Of a DNA stretch of 6,735 nt, positions 1 to 6,085 are shown one piece after another. The position numbers were made by a program, and so were the translations under genes. The notes under the pieces are model-generated. The model ran no database searches and was not told the DNA's origin. It was given only the letters and a program-made list of their open reading frames with translations. Location of the stretch: the NCBI GenBank assembly GCA_946610635.1, contig CAMOCI010000036.1, positions 1-6,735 on the forward strand, written 5' to 3'. How positions within the stretch are numbered: the first letter of the stretch is position 1; each line of letters begins with the position of its first letter. Source of the stretch: an uncultured Clostridia bacterium (lineage in GTDB: Bacteria; Bacillota; Clostridia; Christensenellales; UBA1242).

Positions 1-2313
1 CTTTAAATTAGGGTTTGCATAGTTAACACTCTTTTTAGGAACTAATGTTGTAAACAATGGATCAACGTCAACTGCTTTGTAAATAACATTTGATGGCACT
101 CTACCTTGTGTTAACAATCTACTGTAAGAGAAACTGCCACTATCCATTATAAGTACATCTTTAACTCTCTTTATACCTTTTTTATCAATATAACTCATTC
201 TTACTTGTGTAGTAAACTCTTGCAAATCACCATTGGCTTTGTTTGCATAACTATTAACAACAATGATATCTGGTGGTTCACTTAAACTATTAAGTTTAGC
301 TGGCAAATCTCTCATAAATTTTTGAATTGATGTTGCATAGAAACTAAGTACCGTTTTTGTATCACCTTTTGCAGTTTGAACTTTTGTTAAACTTGGAGAA
401 TCTACAATACTATTAATATTAACTTTTTTACAAGAAACTCCAAGTAACTTGCACATAATGTTTCCTATCAAATTCTCATTTGGCATTCTTAAATCTATAT
501 AAGAAAGTGGGAATCTTTGGTTAATTAAAAGTCTATCATTTTCGTCAGAAATATCTAAGATATCATGAGTTTTTCTTAACTTTTTAACCAATGCTTCTTT
601 AATTCTCTTTTCATCAAGTTTTTCATTAAGCTTTCTTTCAAACTCAGTTTCGAGTTCATCTATAACACTTGCATCTTTGCGATATTTTTTCATAAAATCA
701 TCATAAGCTTTTGAAAGTGCTTTTTGATTTGCTTCGTTTACTTCATTATTTTGAACAGCAAGCTTTTTTGTTTTTAACTCTTCTTTATCGTATCTAGCAT
801 AAGCCTCATCTTCACTTAGTTGCAATACTTGTGATGCGTAATTAGCAAGTTCTTTTAAACCTTCTTTACCTTCCTTGCCTTTACTAATCCTTCCATTGCC
901 TTTATCACGCTCAACTTTCATGATACTTGATTCCATTTTACCATAATTTATTGCAACAATTTTATCTGCAATAGGTTTAAGTATCTCACACAAATCTTGC
1001 AAATCTGCCATAAAGTCTGCACAATAATCTTTTTTGGTAATGTAATCTTTATTGTAATCAAAAATTAAATCACCATTTAAAACTACTGAAAGGTTTGGTA
1101 TATCTTTTGCTATTGATACTGCATATCTTAAATCATCTTTAATCTTTTTTCTTAAAACTTCTGATGAGCCAGGTGCATACATATCACTTGTTCCATTAAT
1201 AGCAATTAAGTGTTGACCATCAATAAATTGTGTTGATTCAAACTTTTTGTCTGCATATTGTTGAAGTAATGCATCATACTTTTCTTCAACCTCTTTACTA
1301 TGACCATACTTTTTATTTTCAAGCAAGTCTAATTTTTTTTGCAAGCTATTAAGTACTGTTCTGTAATCTTCTGGTATAATATCTAAAATATTTTCAATGT
1401 CAATACATTTTTTAAATTTTTTACCTGTTCTATCTGGCACTACGCTACAATGCATCACAGAGCCATCAAATGGTGCATTAGCTGGATAACCTGCTTTGTC
1501 TGCGTAGTCACTAGCTTCAAGCAATGAACCTGGATTAAAACTTGAAACTTGTTTTTCTATCCAATCACCTTTTCCATTTTTGCTAATAACTGTTGTAGAA
1601 GCACTGCCAAGTTTATGAGTGTGACCAAATATAATAGCGTCAACATTTTGACTACATGCTTTTGCAAGAGATTTTTTTAATGCATTAACAATATCAGCAG
1701 GCATATCTTCTCCATGAACTATCAAAAAGTTAAATGGCACTTGTTTGCCTTGGTAATTTGTTTTTTGAGTAATTAATTGCACATTTTTTGCATATATTTC
1801 ATCAACGCCAGCAATTTTACATGCAAGGTAGCCTAAATATAGAGATGTGCCTTCGCTTATCCATTGTTCGTGGTTACCTTCTACATAACCAATAAACATT
1901 TCTGGATATCTTTTTAACATATCTGAAACTGATAAGATATCATTTGATAAATTTAAAGTTTCGTTCATTGAACCATCATGACCATGAAAATGGTTTGAAC
2001 CATTACTCATATCACCTGTAACAACACACTTACCATCTACATAACTTAAAAGTTTTAAATAATCTTCAAGTAAATAAGTTTTTGAATGTGCATCACTAAC
2101 AAAACCCAAATAAAAGTGTTCATCGTCAACTGGTGCAGCGCTTTTGTTTACTTTTGTTGAATTGTTTGTTTGATTTCTTACAACATCTGCAAATATACTT
2201 GCCAGTTGATTTTGTTTTTCTTCATCATTAAGCAAATCTGATGTAAAAATGTTATCTACATTAAATCCTAACTCTTTTAATGATTTACGAATTGATTTCT
2301 CGCTCTTTTTCAT
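1..2313 (-). CDS. Large metallophosphoesterase with a degenerate second phosphoesterase-like domain (partial, C-terminus outside window)
   Basis: An open frame of 771 codons runs from the ATG at 2313 to the window edge with no stop. GGAG lies 5 nt before the ATG (2319-2322) and a promoter lies further upstream. The first half shows all calcineurin-like metal-binding motifs in order: SDAH (D74, H76), GD (D101), GNHE (146-149), H200 in VHGED, and GHTH (230-233). It should therefore be an active divalent-metal phosphoesterase; the substrate cannot be told. Residues about 311-360 look helical. From about 365 the same pattern recurs in decayed form: NGTSDMY (373-379), NGD (413-415), YGKME (457-461) where GNHE would be, FYATS (658-662) where the H200 strand would be, and NSYAN (687-691) where GHTH would be. 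A charged helical insert occupies about 465-600. No signal peptide or membrane segment is visible, so it is probably cytosolic. Little of the C-terminus is probably missing, since the second domain has already passed its GS turn (726-727). A pathway role is unknown. Frame and family are secure; the second-domain reading is inference. Confidence 0.88.
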   Translation of the reverse strand, partial: MKKSEKSIRKSLKELGFNVDNIFTSDLLNDEEKQNQLASIFADVVRNQTNNSTKVNKSAAPVDDEHFYLGFVSDAHSKTYLLEDYLKLLSYVDGKCVVTGDMSNGSNHFHGHDGSMNETLNLSNDILSVSDMLKRYPEMFIGYVEGNHEQWISEGTSLYLGYLACKIAGVDEIYAKNVQLITQKTNYQGKQVPFNFLIVHGEDMPADIVNALKKSLAKACSQNVDAIIFGHTHKLGSASTTVISKNGKGDWIEKQVSSFNPGSLLEASDYADKAGYPANAPFDGSVMHCSVVPDRTGKKFKKCIDIENILDIIPEDYRTVLNSLQKKLDLLENKKYGHSKEVEEKYDALLQQYADKKFESTQFIDGQHLIAINGTSDMYAPGSSEVLRKKIKDDLRYAVSIAKDIPNLSVVLNGDLIFDYNKDYITKKDYCADFMADLQDLCEILKPIADKIVAINYGKMESSIMKVERDKGNGRISKGKEGKEGLKELANYASQVLQLSEDEAYARYDKEELKTKKLAVQNNEVNEANQKALSKAYDDFMKKYRKDASVIDELETEFERKLNEKLDEKRIKEALVKKLRKTHDILDISDENDRLLINQRFPLSYIDLRMPNENLIGNIMCKLLGVSCKKVNINSIVDSPSLTKVQTAKGDTKTVLSFYATSIQKFMRDLPAKLNSLSEPPDIIVVNSYANKANGDLQEFTTQVRMSYIDKKGIKRVKDVLIMDSGSFSYSRLLTQGRVPSNVIYKAVDVDPLFTTLVPKKSVNYANPNLK

Positions 2314-2379
2314 GATATCTCCAAAATATTAAATTTAATTAAGCAAACCAAATATATTTATATTTTTTCGCTCGTTATA

Positions 2380-2408
2380 ATTATATAAAAATATTTATCG
2401 CAAGTCAA
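2380..2408 (-). promoter_or_regulatory. Sigma-70-type promoter of the phosphoesterase gene
   Basis: On the minus strand, TTGACT (2403-2408) is followed after exactly 17 bp by TATAAT (2380-2385). This is a near-perfect vegetative promoter. Transcription would start near 2373, giving an AT-rich leader of about 60 nt before the ATG at 2313. It lies downstream of the jag terminator, so the phosphoesterase gene is a separate transcription unit. Confidence 0.8.
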
Positions 2409-2489
2409 TAGGCAATTTAAAATTATTTTAAATTTTATTTTTTAGCAAAGAATATAAATAACTATTTAATTTGTAAAAAAGTAATTAAT

Positions 2490-2525
2490 AAAAAAGGTTA
2501 AATTAATACTATCAACTTAACCTTT
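2490..2525 (-). terminator. Intrinsic terminator of the rpmH-jag cluster
   Basis: A 9-bp perfect stem (2493-2501 with 2517-2525; AAAGGTTAA/TTAACCTTT on the minus strand) has a 15-nt loop. Its last three T residues run into further Ts, giving a T6 tract read on the minus strand. It begins about 10 nt after the jag stop codon. The stem has only two G-C pairs and a long loop, so it may be leaky. The rest of 2314-2489 holds only the promoter and leader of the next gene. Confidence 0.7.
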
Positions 2526-2534
2526 ATATTTAAA

Positions 2535-3437
2535 TTATTTCTTTTTAGTTACAATAATTCTTCTTCGAGGTTCAACGCCTTCACTATGAGTTTCTACTGA
2601 ACTATAATTTTGAAGTTCTGTATGCACAATTCTTCTCTCAAAAGCACTCATAGGTTCTAACTTGTAAGGTCTGCCTGTTGCTTCAACCTTTCCTGCAATT
2701 TTTATAGCAAGTGCGCGCAAGCTTTCTTCTCTTTTTTGTTTATATTCTCCAGCATCAACAACAACTCGTTTTGCTTGTGGATTTTTTGCGCTTTCTATAA
2801 TATTTGATAAATATTGAATTGCAGAAAGAGCTTCGCCCTTATGACCAATAACTTTGCGTGGATCTTCCATTTTTATTGTAATTTGACTTGCATCACGTTT
2901 TTCTTCAAGCTCAACTTCAGCTTGAAGTTCCATAACTTTCAATAGTCCTTCAACAAATTCAACTGTTGTAGAATTATTTTCAAAGTGTTTTTCATTAAAC
3001 AATCTTCTTTGCTCTTCAATTTCTTCTAGCGTTTTTGGAGAGTTTCTATCTTTTTTGACTACTTTTACAACTTCTTCTTTAGGTTCTTCATCAACTTGTA
3101 ACTCTTGAATAGTTTCTGGCTCTTTCTCGTCTTCTATTTCAACAGTTCTATTGCCTTCTGGTGAAGTTTCATTTGCTACCATCTCTGGCTCTTTTTCTTC
3201 ATTTTTAGGTTCTTGTTTTACTTCTTCAACCTTTGGTTCTTCCACCTTAACTTCTTGAGCTGGTTTAAAACTAGCTACTGGCTTTTCATCAACATTAATA
3301 ATAATTCTCGCTTTTTTAAAAAATCCACCTTCGCTCAATATTTGAATATCAACATCTTCCATATTTAGTCCAAGTTCTGCAAGTCCTTTTTTTCTTGCAT
3401 CTTCAACTGACTTTCCTGTAAACTCAAAACTTTTCAT
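2535..3437 (-). CDS. khpB: Jag/KhpB family KH-R3H RNA-binding protein
   Basis: Jag (also called KhpB or EloR) is a cytosolic RNA-binding protein, linked in other Bacillota to control of cell elongation and usually encoded next to yidC. Three parts are visible. Residues 1-52 are the Jag N-terminal domain, with the conserved pattern VEDARKKGLAELG and GGFFKKARI. Residues about 53-150 are a very acidic, Glu/Pro/Lys-rich linker, probably disordered. Residues about 155-232 are a KH domain with the GHKG loop (198-201), followed by an R3H domain with R268-x3-H272 and the signature THSEGVEPRRRI near the C-terminus. The length of 300 residues exceeds that of short Jag proteins because of the linker. 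The start is supported by AAGGAGA (3444-3450) 6 nt before the ATG. The gene sits 20 nt after yidC and is the last of the operon, followed by a terminator. The usual next gene, mnmE, is absent. Confidence 0.95.
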   Translation of the reverse strand: MKSFEFTGKSVEDARKKGLAELGLNMEDVDIQILSEGGFFKKARIIINVDEKPVASFKPAQEVKVEEPKVEEVKQEPKNEEKEPEMVANETSPEGNRTVEIEDEKEPETIQELQVDEEPKEEVVKVVKKDRNSPKTLEEIEEQRRLFNEKHFENNSTTVEFVEGLLKVMELQAEVELEEKRDASQITIKMEDPRKVIGHKGEALSAIQYLSNIIESAKNPQAKRVVVDAGEYKQKREESLRALAIKIAGKVEATGRPYKLEPMSAFERRIVHTELQNYSSVETHSEGVEPRRRIIVTKKK

Positions 3438-3457
3438 ATTTTATCTCCTTTGTTTAA

Positions 3458-4960
3458 TTATTTTCTAACATAATCTGGTATTGTTGTATCTGCTTTTTCT
3501 TTTTTATCTTCTAATTTGTTTAATATAATGTTAATTAAATAAGTAAATAACATTGCAGTTAAACTATTTGTAATAATGTATATTGCAAACGCACTTGTAT
3601 AAGAGAAAGTAAAGAATATCATAACAAGTGAAAGTATAATACCCATTGTTGGTTTTGGTTTTGCACCTTTAATTTGATTACCTTTTTTATCTTTTGTTCT
3701 TATTCCAGCAGTAGATAACCACGATGACAAGAATGTAATAACACCTGATAGTACAATTAATACAAGATAGCCATTCCATTGCCCTTGATATTTTTGATTG
3801 ATTGATGCTGTAACTAAATCATAATCTAACCTAAATTTATTCACTGCATCTGCACCAATTGTTTTTGCATACATGTTTGATTGTTCTGTTGCGTTAAAGA
3901 AGGATTTTATATCATCAATAGTTTTTGTAGCATCAACATTATAAGTTTTTCCATCAACTTCAACTTCTGTTAATTCTGTGGCACTTGATACAAATACAGT
4001 ATTATCTTTAACGTAAGGCAAAATATATGTATTTTCGCCAACTTTGTATGTTTTTGTTGCTTCCTGTGTAAGATAATAATAAGAAATACCTAAATCTACA
4101 TTTTCATAAACACTTACAATAGAACTATAAATTACATTGTAAGTTAAGTCACCATCTTGTGCTTTGATTGTTATGGTAGTTGGATTTGTTGCAGTTTCTG
4201 TAACATCATAAAGTGCATATATATTACCTTGTAAATCAACATAAGGCTCCACATATTTATTACCATCAACATCTTCTAAAACTGCAGAGTTTGTTGATAT
4301 TATAATATAAGTTACACCTGATGCCTCATGTTTGTATGCCTTAAAAGAAGTTGCAGTGCTTTTTATAAATTCATCTGATTTTGGAAATACTGATGACCAA
4401 TTATCCGGACGCCAAACATTTTTAATAACCAAAAAACCTTGCTTAACTTCTTCATATTTTTGTGCAGCTGCTTGCTGTGATATTTCTATAACATTAGGGT
4501 TAGAAATATTATCTTTATACGTTGTTCTGTATGTTTGTTCTATCGTGTAATACTCATAATTTATTTGAGAACGGCTTATATTTCCTAGTCCTGCAAACAA
4601 AGTAAAAAATACCACCATTGTAACAATCATGTAAACAAGCATTGCAAGACAACTGTTTGTTGGACTCATATTGTATTTTTTATAAAGTTCTGCCTGTTTT
4701 TGTTGCATTATTTGTTGATTGTTGCCATATTTCTTTTTAATTTGCTCTAGTTCTGGTTGCATTAATGTTTGTTGCGCTGTCATTTTTCTCGTAACTTTTC
4801 TTTGCCAAAAATCTAATGGAAACATCAAAACTTTTAAGCATATTGTTAAGAGAATAATTGCAACGCCTATGCTACCTACACCTGCAAACCATTTAATAAT
4901 GCTTTCCCACACGCCACTTGGCCATGCAGTTGGTGCAAGTAAATTTGCTAAATAATCCAT
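3458..4960 (-). CDS. yidC: YidC/Oxa1 family membrane protein insertase with a large extracytoplasmic insert
   Basis: YidC inserts and folds proteins in the cytoplasmic membrane, alone or with SecYEG. The core is clear: TM1 about 27-47 ending in MFPLDFWQRK, then a cytoplasmic helical hairpin about 52-100 (TAQQTLMQPELEQIKKKYG, KQAELYKKYNMSP), TM2 about 104-126, TM3 about 396-416, TM4 about 437-456 and TM5 about 458-480, with a charged cytoplasmic tail. Two features are unusual. The protein has 500 residues, against roughly 250-290 for ordinary Gram-positive YidC, because about 270 residues lie between TM2 and TM3, outside the membrane. Also, K43 stands where the groove arginine is expected. No lipobox signal peptide is visible at the N-terminus. 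The start is fixed by AAAGGAGA (4967-4974) 6 nt upstream, lying inside the end of yidD. The first 13 nt overlap yidD, suggesting coupled translation. Family assignment is secure; the function of the insert is unknown. Confidence 0.95.
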   Translation of the reverse strand: MDYLANLLAPTAWPSGVWESIIKWFAGVGSIGVAIILLTICLKVLMFPLDFWQRKVTRKMTAQQTLMQPELEQIKKKYGNNQQIMQQKQAELYKKYNMSPTNSCLAMLVYMIVTMVVFFTLFAGLGNISRSQINYEYYTIEQTYRTTYKDNISNPNVIEISQQAAAQKYEEVKQGFLVIKNVWRPDNWSSVFPKSDEFIKSTATSFKAYKHEASGVTYIIISTNSAVLEDVDGNKYVEPYVDLQGNIYALYDVTETATNPTTITIKAQDGDLTYNVIYSSIVSVYENVDLGISYYYLTQEATKTYKVGENTYILPYVKDNTVFVSSATELTEVEVDGKTYNVDATKTIDDIKSFFNATEQSNMYAKTIGADAVNKFRLDYDLVTASINQKYQGQWNGYLVLIVLSGVITFLSSWLSTAGIRTKDKKGNQIKGAKPKPTMGIILSLVMIFFTFSYTSAFAIYIITNSLTAMLFTYLINIILNKLEDKKEKADTTIPDYVRK

Positions 4961-5223
4961 TTTATATCTCCTTTAATATTATCTGGTACATAATCTTTTC
5001 CACCCTTGGTGCCCGGCCTACATTTTATTAATCTTTTACACGTTAAAAAAATCCCTTCAAACACACCAAATCTTTTAATTGCAATGATGCCATATGTTGA
5101 ACATGATGGCGTAAATTTACAAGATTTTGGGAGCAATGGAGAGATTAAAATCTTATATAAATATATTAATAAAAGTGCCAAAAGCTTAAATGGATAAAAG
5201 ATAATGTTTAAAAATTTTTTCAT
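4948..5223 (-). CDS. yidD: Membrane protein insertion efficiency factor YidD
   Basis: YidD is a small membrane-associated protein that in E. coli assists YidC-dependent insertion. The 91 residues match the family in length. A hydrophobic, amphipathic N-terminus (about 4-30, ending ISPLLP) precedes the family core CKFTPSCSTYGIIAIKRFG (35-53), then FEGIFLTCKRLIKCRPGTKG and a DYVPD ending. C35, C41 and C68 correspond to the conserved cysteines; C62 is an additional one. The usual CHPxxxGGxDPVP segment appears as CRPGTKGGKDYVPD, so it is slightly divergent. Its ATG overlaps the rnpA stop as ATGA, and its TAG stop lies 13 nt inside yidC, so rnpA, yidD and yidC are probably translationally coupled. 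Confidence 0.95.
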   Translation of the reverse strand: MKKFLNIIFYPFKLLALLLIYLYKILISPLLPKSCKFTPSCSTYGIIAIKRFGVFEGIFLTCKRLIKCRPGTKGGKDYVPDNIKGDIKWII

Positions 5224-5561
5224 AATTCTTTAAATAATTTTGCTTTTTTTAGTAATGACACAACTTGACCTTCAATTTCTAAAAATGGTGTATCTATAAT
5301 TGTAGGCTTTGCTACAAATATCAATGTGTGTTTTTCAACAATATTATCTTGATATTTTGTAACAATTTCTCTTAGTTTTCTTTTAACACTATTTCTTACA
5401 ACAGCCTTGCCTACTTTTTTTGTTACAGAAAATCCAACTTTGTAGCCACTTGCCCAACTAGAAGTATAGACAAGCACAACATCTTTTTCTCTAAAAGAAT
5501 TGCCATTTTTAAAGGTCCAATTAAATTGTTTTCGTTTTTTTAACCTATATTCTTTTTTCAT
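5220..5561 (-). CDS. rnpA: Ribonuclease P protein component
   Basis: This is the protein subunit of RNase P, which joins the catalytic RNA to remove 5' leaders from precursor tRNAs. The 113 residues are the normal family length. The N-terminus KKEYRLKKRKQFNWTFKNG, the central strand YKVGFSVTKKVGKAV and the RNR signature VRNSVKRKLRE (55-65, with R56, N57, K60, R61, R64) are diagnostic. The ATG at 5561 is the only good start, but no Shine-Dalgarno sequence precedes it: the minus strand reads only A and T just before the ATG. A 53-nt spacer separates it from rpmH and contains a weak hairpin (5589-5593 with 5603-5608). Its TGA stop overlaps the yidD start, which also shows that TGA is a stop codon here. 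The RNase P RNA gene is not in the window. Confidence 0.95.
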   Translation of the reverse strand: MKKEYRLKKRKQFNWTFKNGNSFREKDVVLVYTSSWASGYKVGFSVTKKVGKAVVRNSVKRKLREIVTKYQDNIVEKHTLIFVAKPTIIDTPFLEIEGQVVSLLKKAKLFKEL

Positions 5562-5614
5562 TTTTTTACAATAATTCTATTTTCGCCAGTTCGACAGAGA
5601 TGCGAAACCAGTCA

Positions 5615-5758
5615 TTATTTATGTTTTATAGTTAAAACCCTACGACCACGACGACGACGGCGAGAAAGTACTTGTCTGCCTTTTTGTGTTGCCATTCTTT
5701 GTCTAAATCCATGAACTTTTATTCTGTGTCTTTTTTTTGGTTGATATGTTCTTTTCAT
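5615..5758 (-). CDS. rpmH: 50S ribosomal protein L34
   Basis: L34 is a small, very basic protein of the large ribosomal subunit, usually first in the rpmH-rnpA cluster. The frame encodes 47 residues beginning [20 protein letters not shown] and continuing [20 protein letters not shown], which matches the family (MKRTxQP start, HGFRxRM, GRxVLxxRRxxGR). The C-terminal VLTIKHK is slightly longer than usual. AAGGAG (5765-5770) lies 6 nt before the ATG, and a strong promoter with a terminator-like leader hairpin lies upstream. The arginine run uses CGT/CGC codons, whereas the rest of the gene mostly uses AGA. Confidence 0.97.
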   Translation of the reverse strand: MKRTYQPKKRHRIKVHGFRQRMATQKGRQVLSRRRRRGRRVLTIKHK

Positions 5759-5783
5759 AACGTGCTCCTTTAGTACTATAATT

Positions 5784-5805
5784 AAAAACAAGAAGTAACT
5801 TCTTG
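5784..5805 (-). promoter_or_regulatory. Terminator-like hairpin in the rpmH leader (possible attenuator)
   Basis: On the minus strand CAAGAAG-TTA-CTTCTTG forms a perfect 7-bp stem with a 3-nt loop (5789-5805), followed directly by TTTTT (5784-5788). It lies between the rpmH promoter and the rpmH ribosome binding site, about 12 nt after the predicted transcription start. It has the form of an intrinsic terminator, so it could attenuate transcription into the cluster or merely stabilise the 5' end. No competing antiterminator stem was found. Confidence 0.5.
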
Positions 5806-5823
5806 CATGCTATAAGCGAAATA

Positions 5824-5853
5824 AGTATATAACAAAATACCCTGTTTTGTCAA
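5824..5853 (-). promoter_or_regulatory. Sigma-70-type promoter of rpmH-rnpA-yidD-yidC-jag
   Basis: On the minus strand, consensus TTGACA (5848-5853) is followed after 18 bp by TATACT (5824-5829). Transcription would start near 5817, about 59 nt before the rpmH ATG. No other equally good promoter was seen within the cluster, so it probably drives all five genes. Confidence 0.8.
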
Positions 5854-5896
5854 GTGATTATAATAAATATTGACTAGTATAAAATAATATAGTTAC

Positions 5897-5921
5897 AAAA
5901 AATGAGACCTTTCGGTCTCAT
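5897..5921 (-). terminator. Second terminator downstream of the rRNA operon
   Basis: On the minus strand TGAGACC-GAAA-GGTCTCA forms a 7-bp stem (5903-5909 with 5914-5920, extendable by one A-T pair) closed by a GNRA-type GAAA tetraloop, followed by TTTTTT (5897-5902). It is a strong intrinsic terminator placed about 170 nt after the 5S gene and just before the rpmH promoter. It would stop rRNA read-through from entering rpmH, or end a separate transcript from the stretch upstream. Confidence 0.85.
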
Positions 5922-5935
5922 AATGAAATGTTGGC
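5921..5935. repeat. 15-bp direct repeat of the 5S 3' end and flank, copy 1
   Basis: The plus-strand sequence taatgaaatgttggc is identical to 6085-6099, where it spans the last bases of the 5S gene and the bases leading into the first terminator. Here it again directly precedes a terminator hairpin on the minus strand. Beyond the 15 bp the two copies differ. Confidence 0.8.
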
Positions 5936-6059
5936 TATACAAGTGAATAAATAAAGTATAAAGTTAGGATAACTTGACTGTTACAGGAGTTTGCTTATGG
6001 CAGAGTTAGTGGCATACAGTGCCACACAACTCATTGGCAACTTTTTGTGATGAAATAAC
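5936..6059 (-). other. Structured non-coding stretch between the two post-rRNA terminators
   Basis: No gene is convincing here. The segment holds a strong hairpin: GTGGCA/TGCCAC (6009-6014 with 6020-6025) with a 5-nt loop, extended by AGTT/AACT (6004-6007 with 6028-6031) across a small internal loop. It also holds a smaller perfect 6-bp hairpin AAGTTA-TCC-TAACTT (5961-5966 with 5970-5975). Together with the flanking repeat and terminator it could be a small RNA, or a remnant of another rRNA operon end. A 17-codon plus-strand frame (5997-6050) also falls here and is probably spurious. Confidence 0.35.
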
Positions 6060-6085
6060 AAAAAAAGTGCGATTAAATCGCACTT
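6060..6085 (-). terminator. Intrinsic terminator of the rRNA operon
   Basis: A perfect 9-bp stem AAGTGCGAT/ATCGCACTT (6065-6073 with 6077-6085) with a 3-nt loop is followed on the minus strand by a run of Ts (6060-6066, partly in the stem). It starts 7 nt after the 5S 3' end. Confidence 0.9.

Noticed and set aside
1..2313. Two separate genes joined by a frameshift or read-through
   Set aside because: The frame is open through all 771 codons with even composition and no internal start with a good ribosome binding site noticed between the halves; a single fused protein is simpler.
4332..4550. 72-codon plus-strand frame
   Set aside because: It lies antisense within yidC, whose protein is clearly conserved; no own promoter or family resemblance.
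4719..4955. 78-codon plus-strand frame
   Set aside because: It lies antisense to the conserved first membrane segment and helical hairpin of yidC; cysteine-rich composition is typical of an antisense shadow.
5006..5197. 63-codon plus-strand frame
   Set aside because: It lies wholly antisense within yidD, which carries the family cysteine pattern.
5961..5975. DnaA box or origin element near TTATCCTAA
   Set aside because: Single, mismatched at the end of the consensus, and part of a small hairpin; no further boxes nearby.
5936..6050. Second, decayed 5S rRNA gene
   Set aside because: The size and tail fit, but the interior has none of the 5S consensus segments and pairs differently, so it cannot be called a 5S pseudogene.
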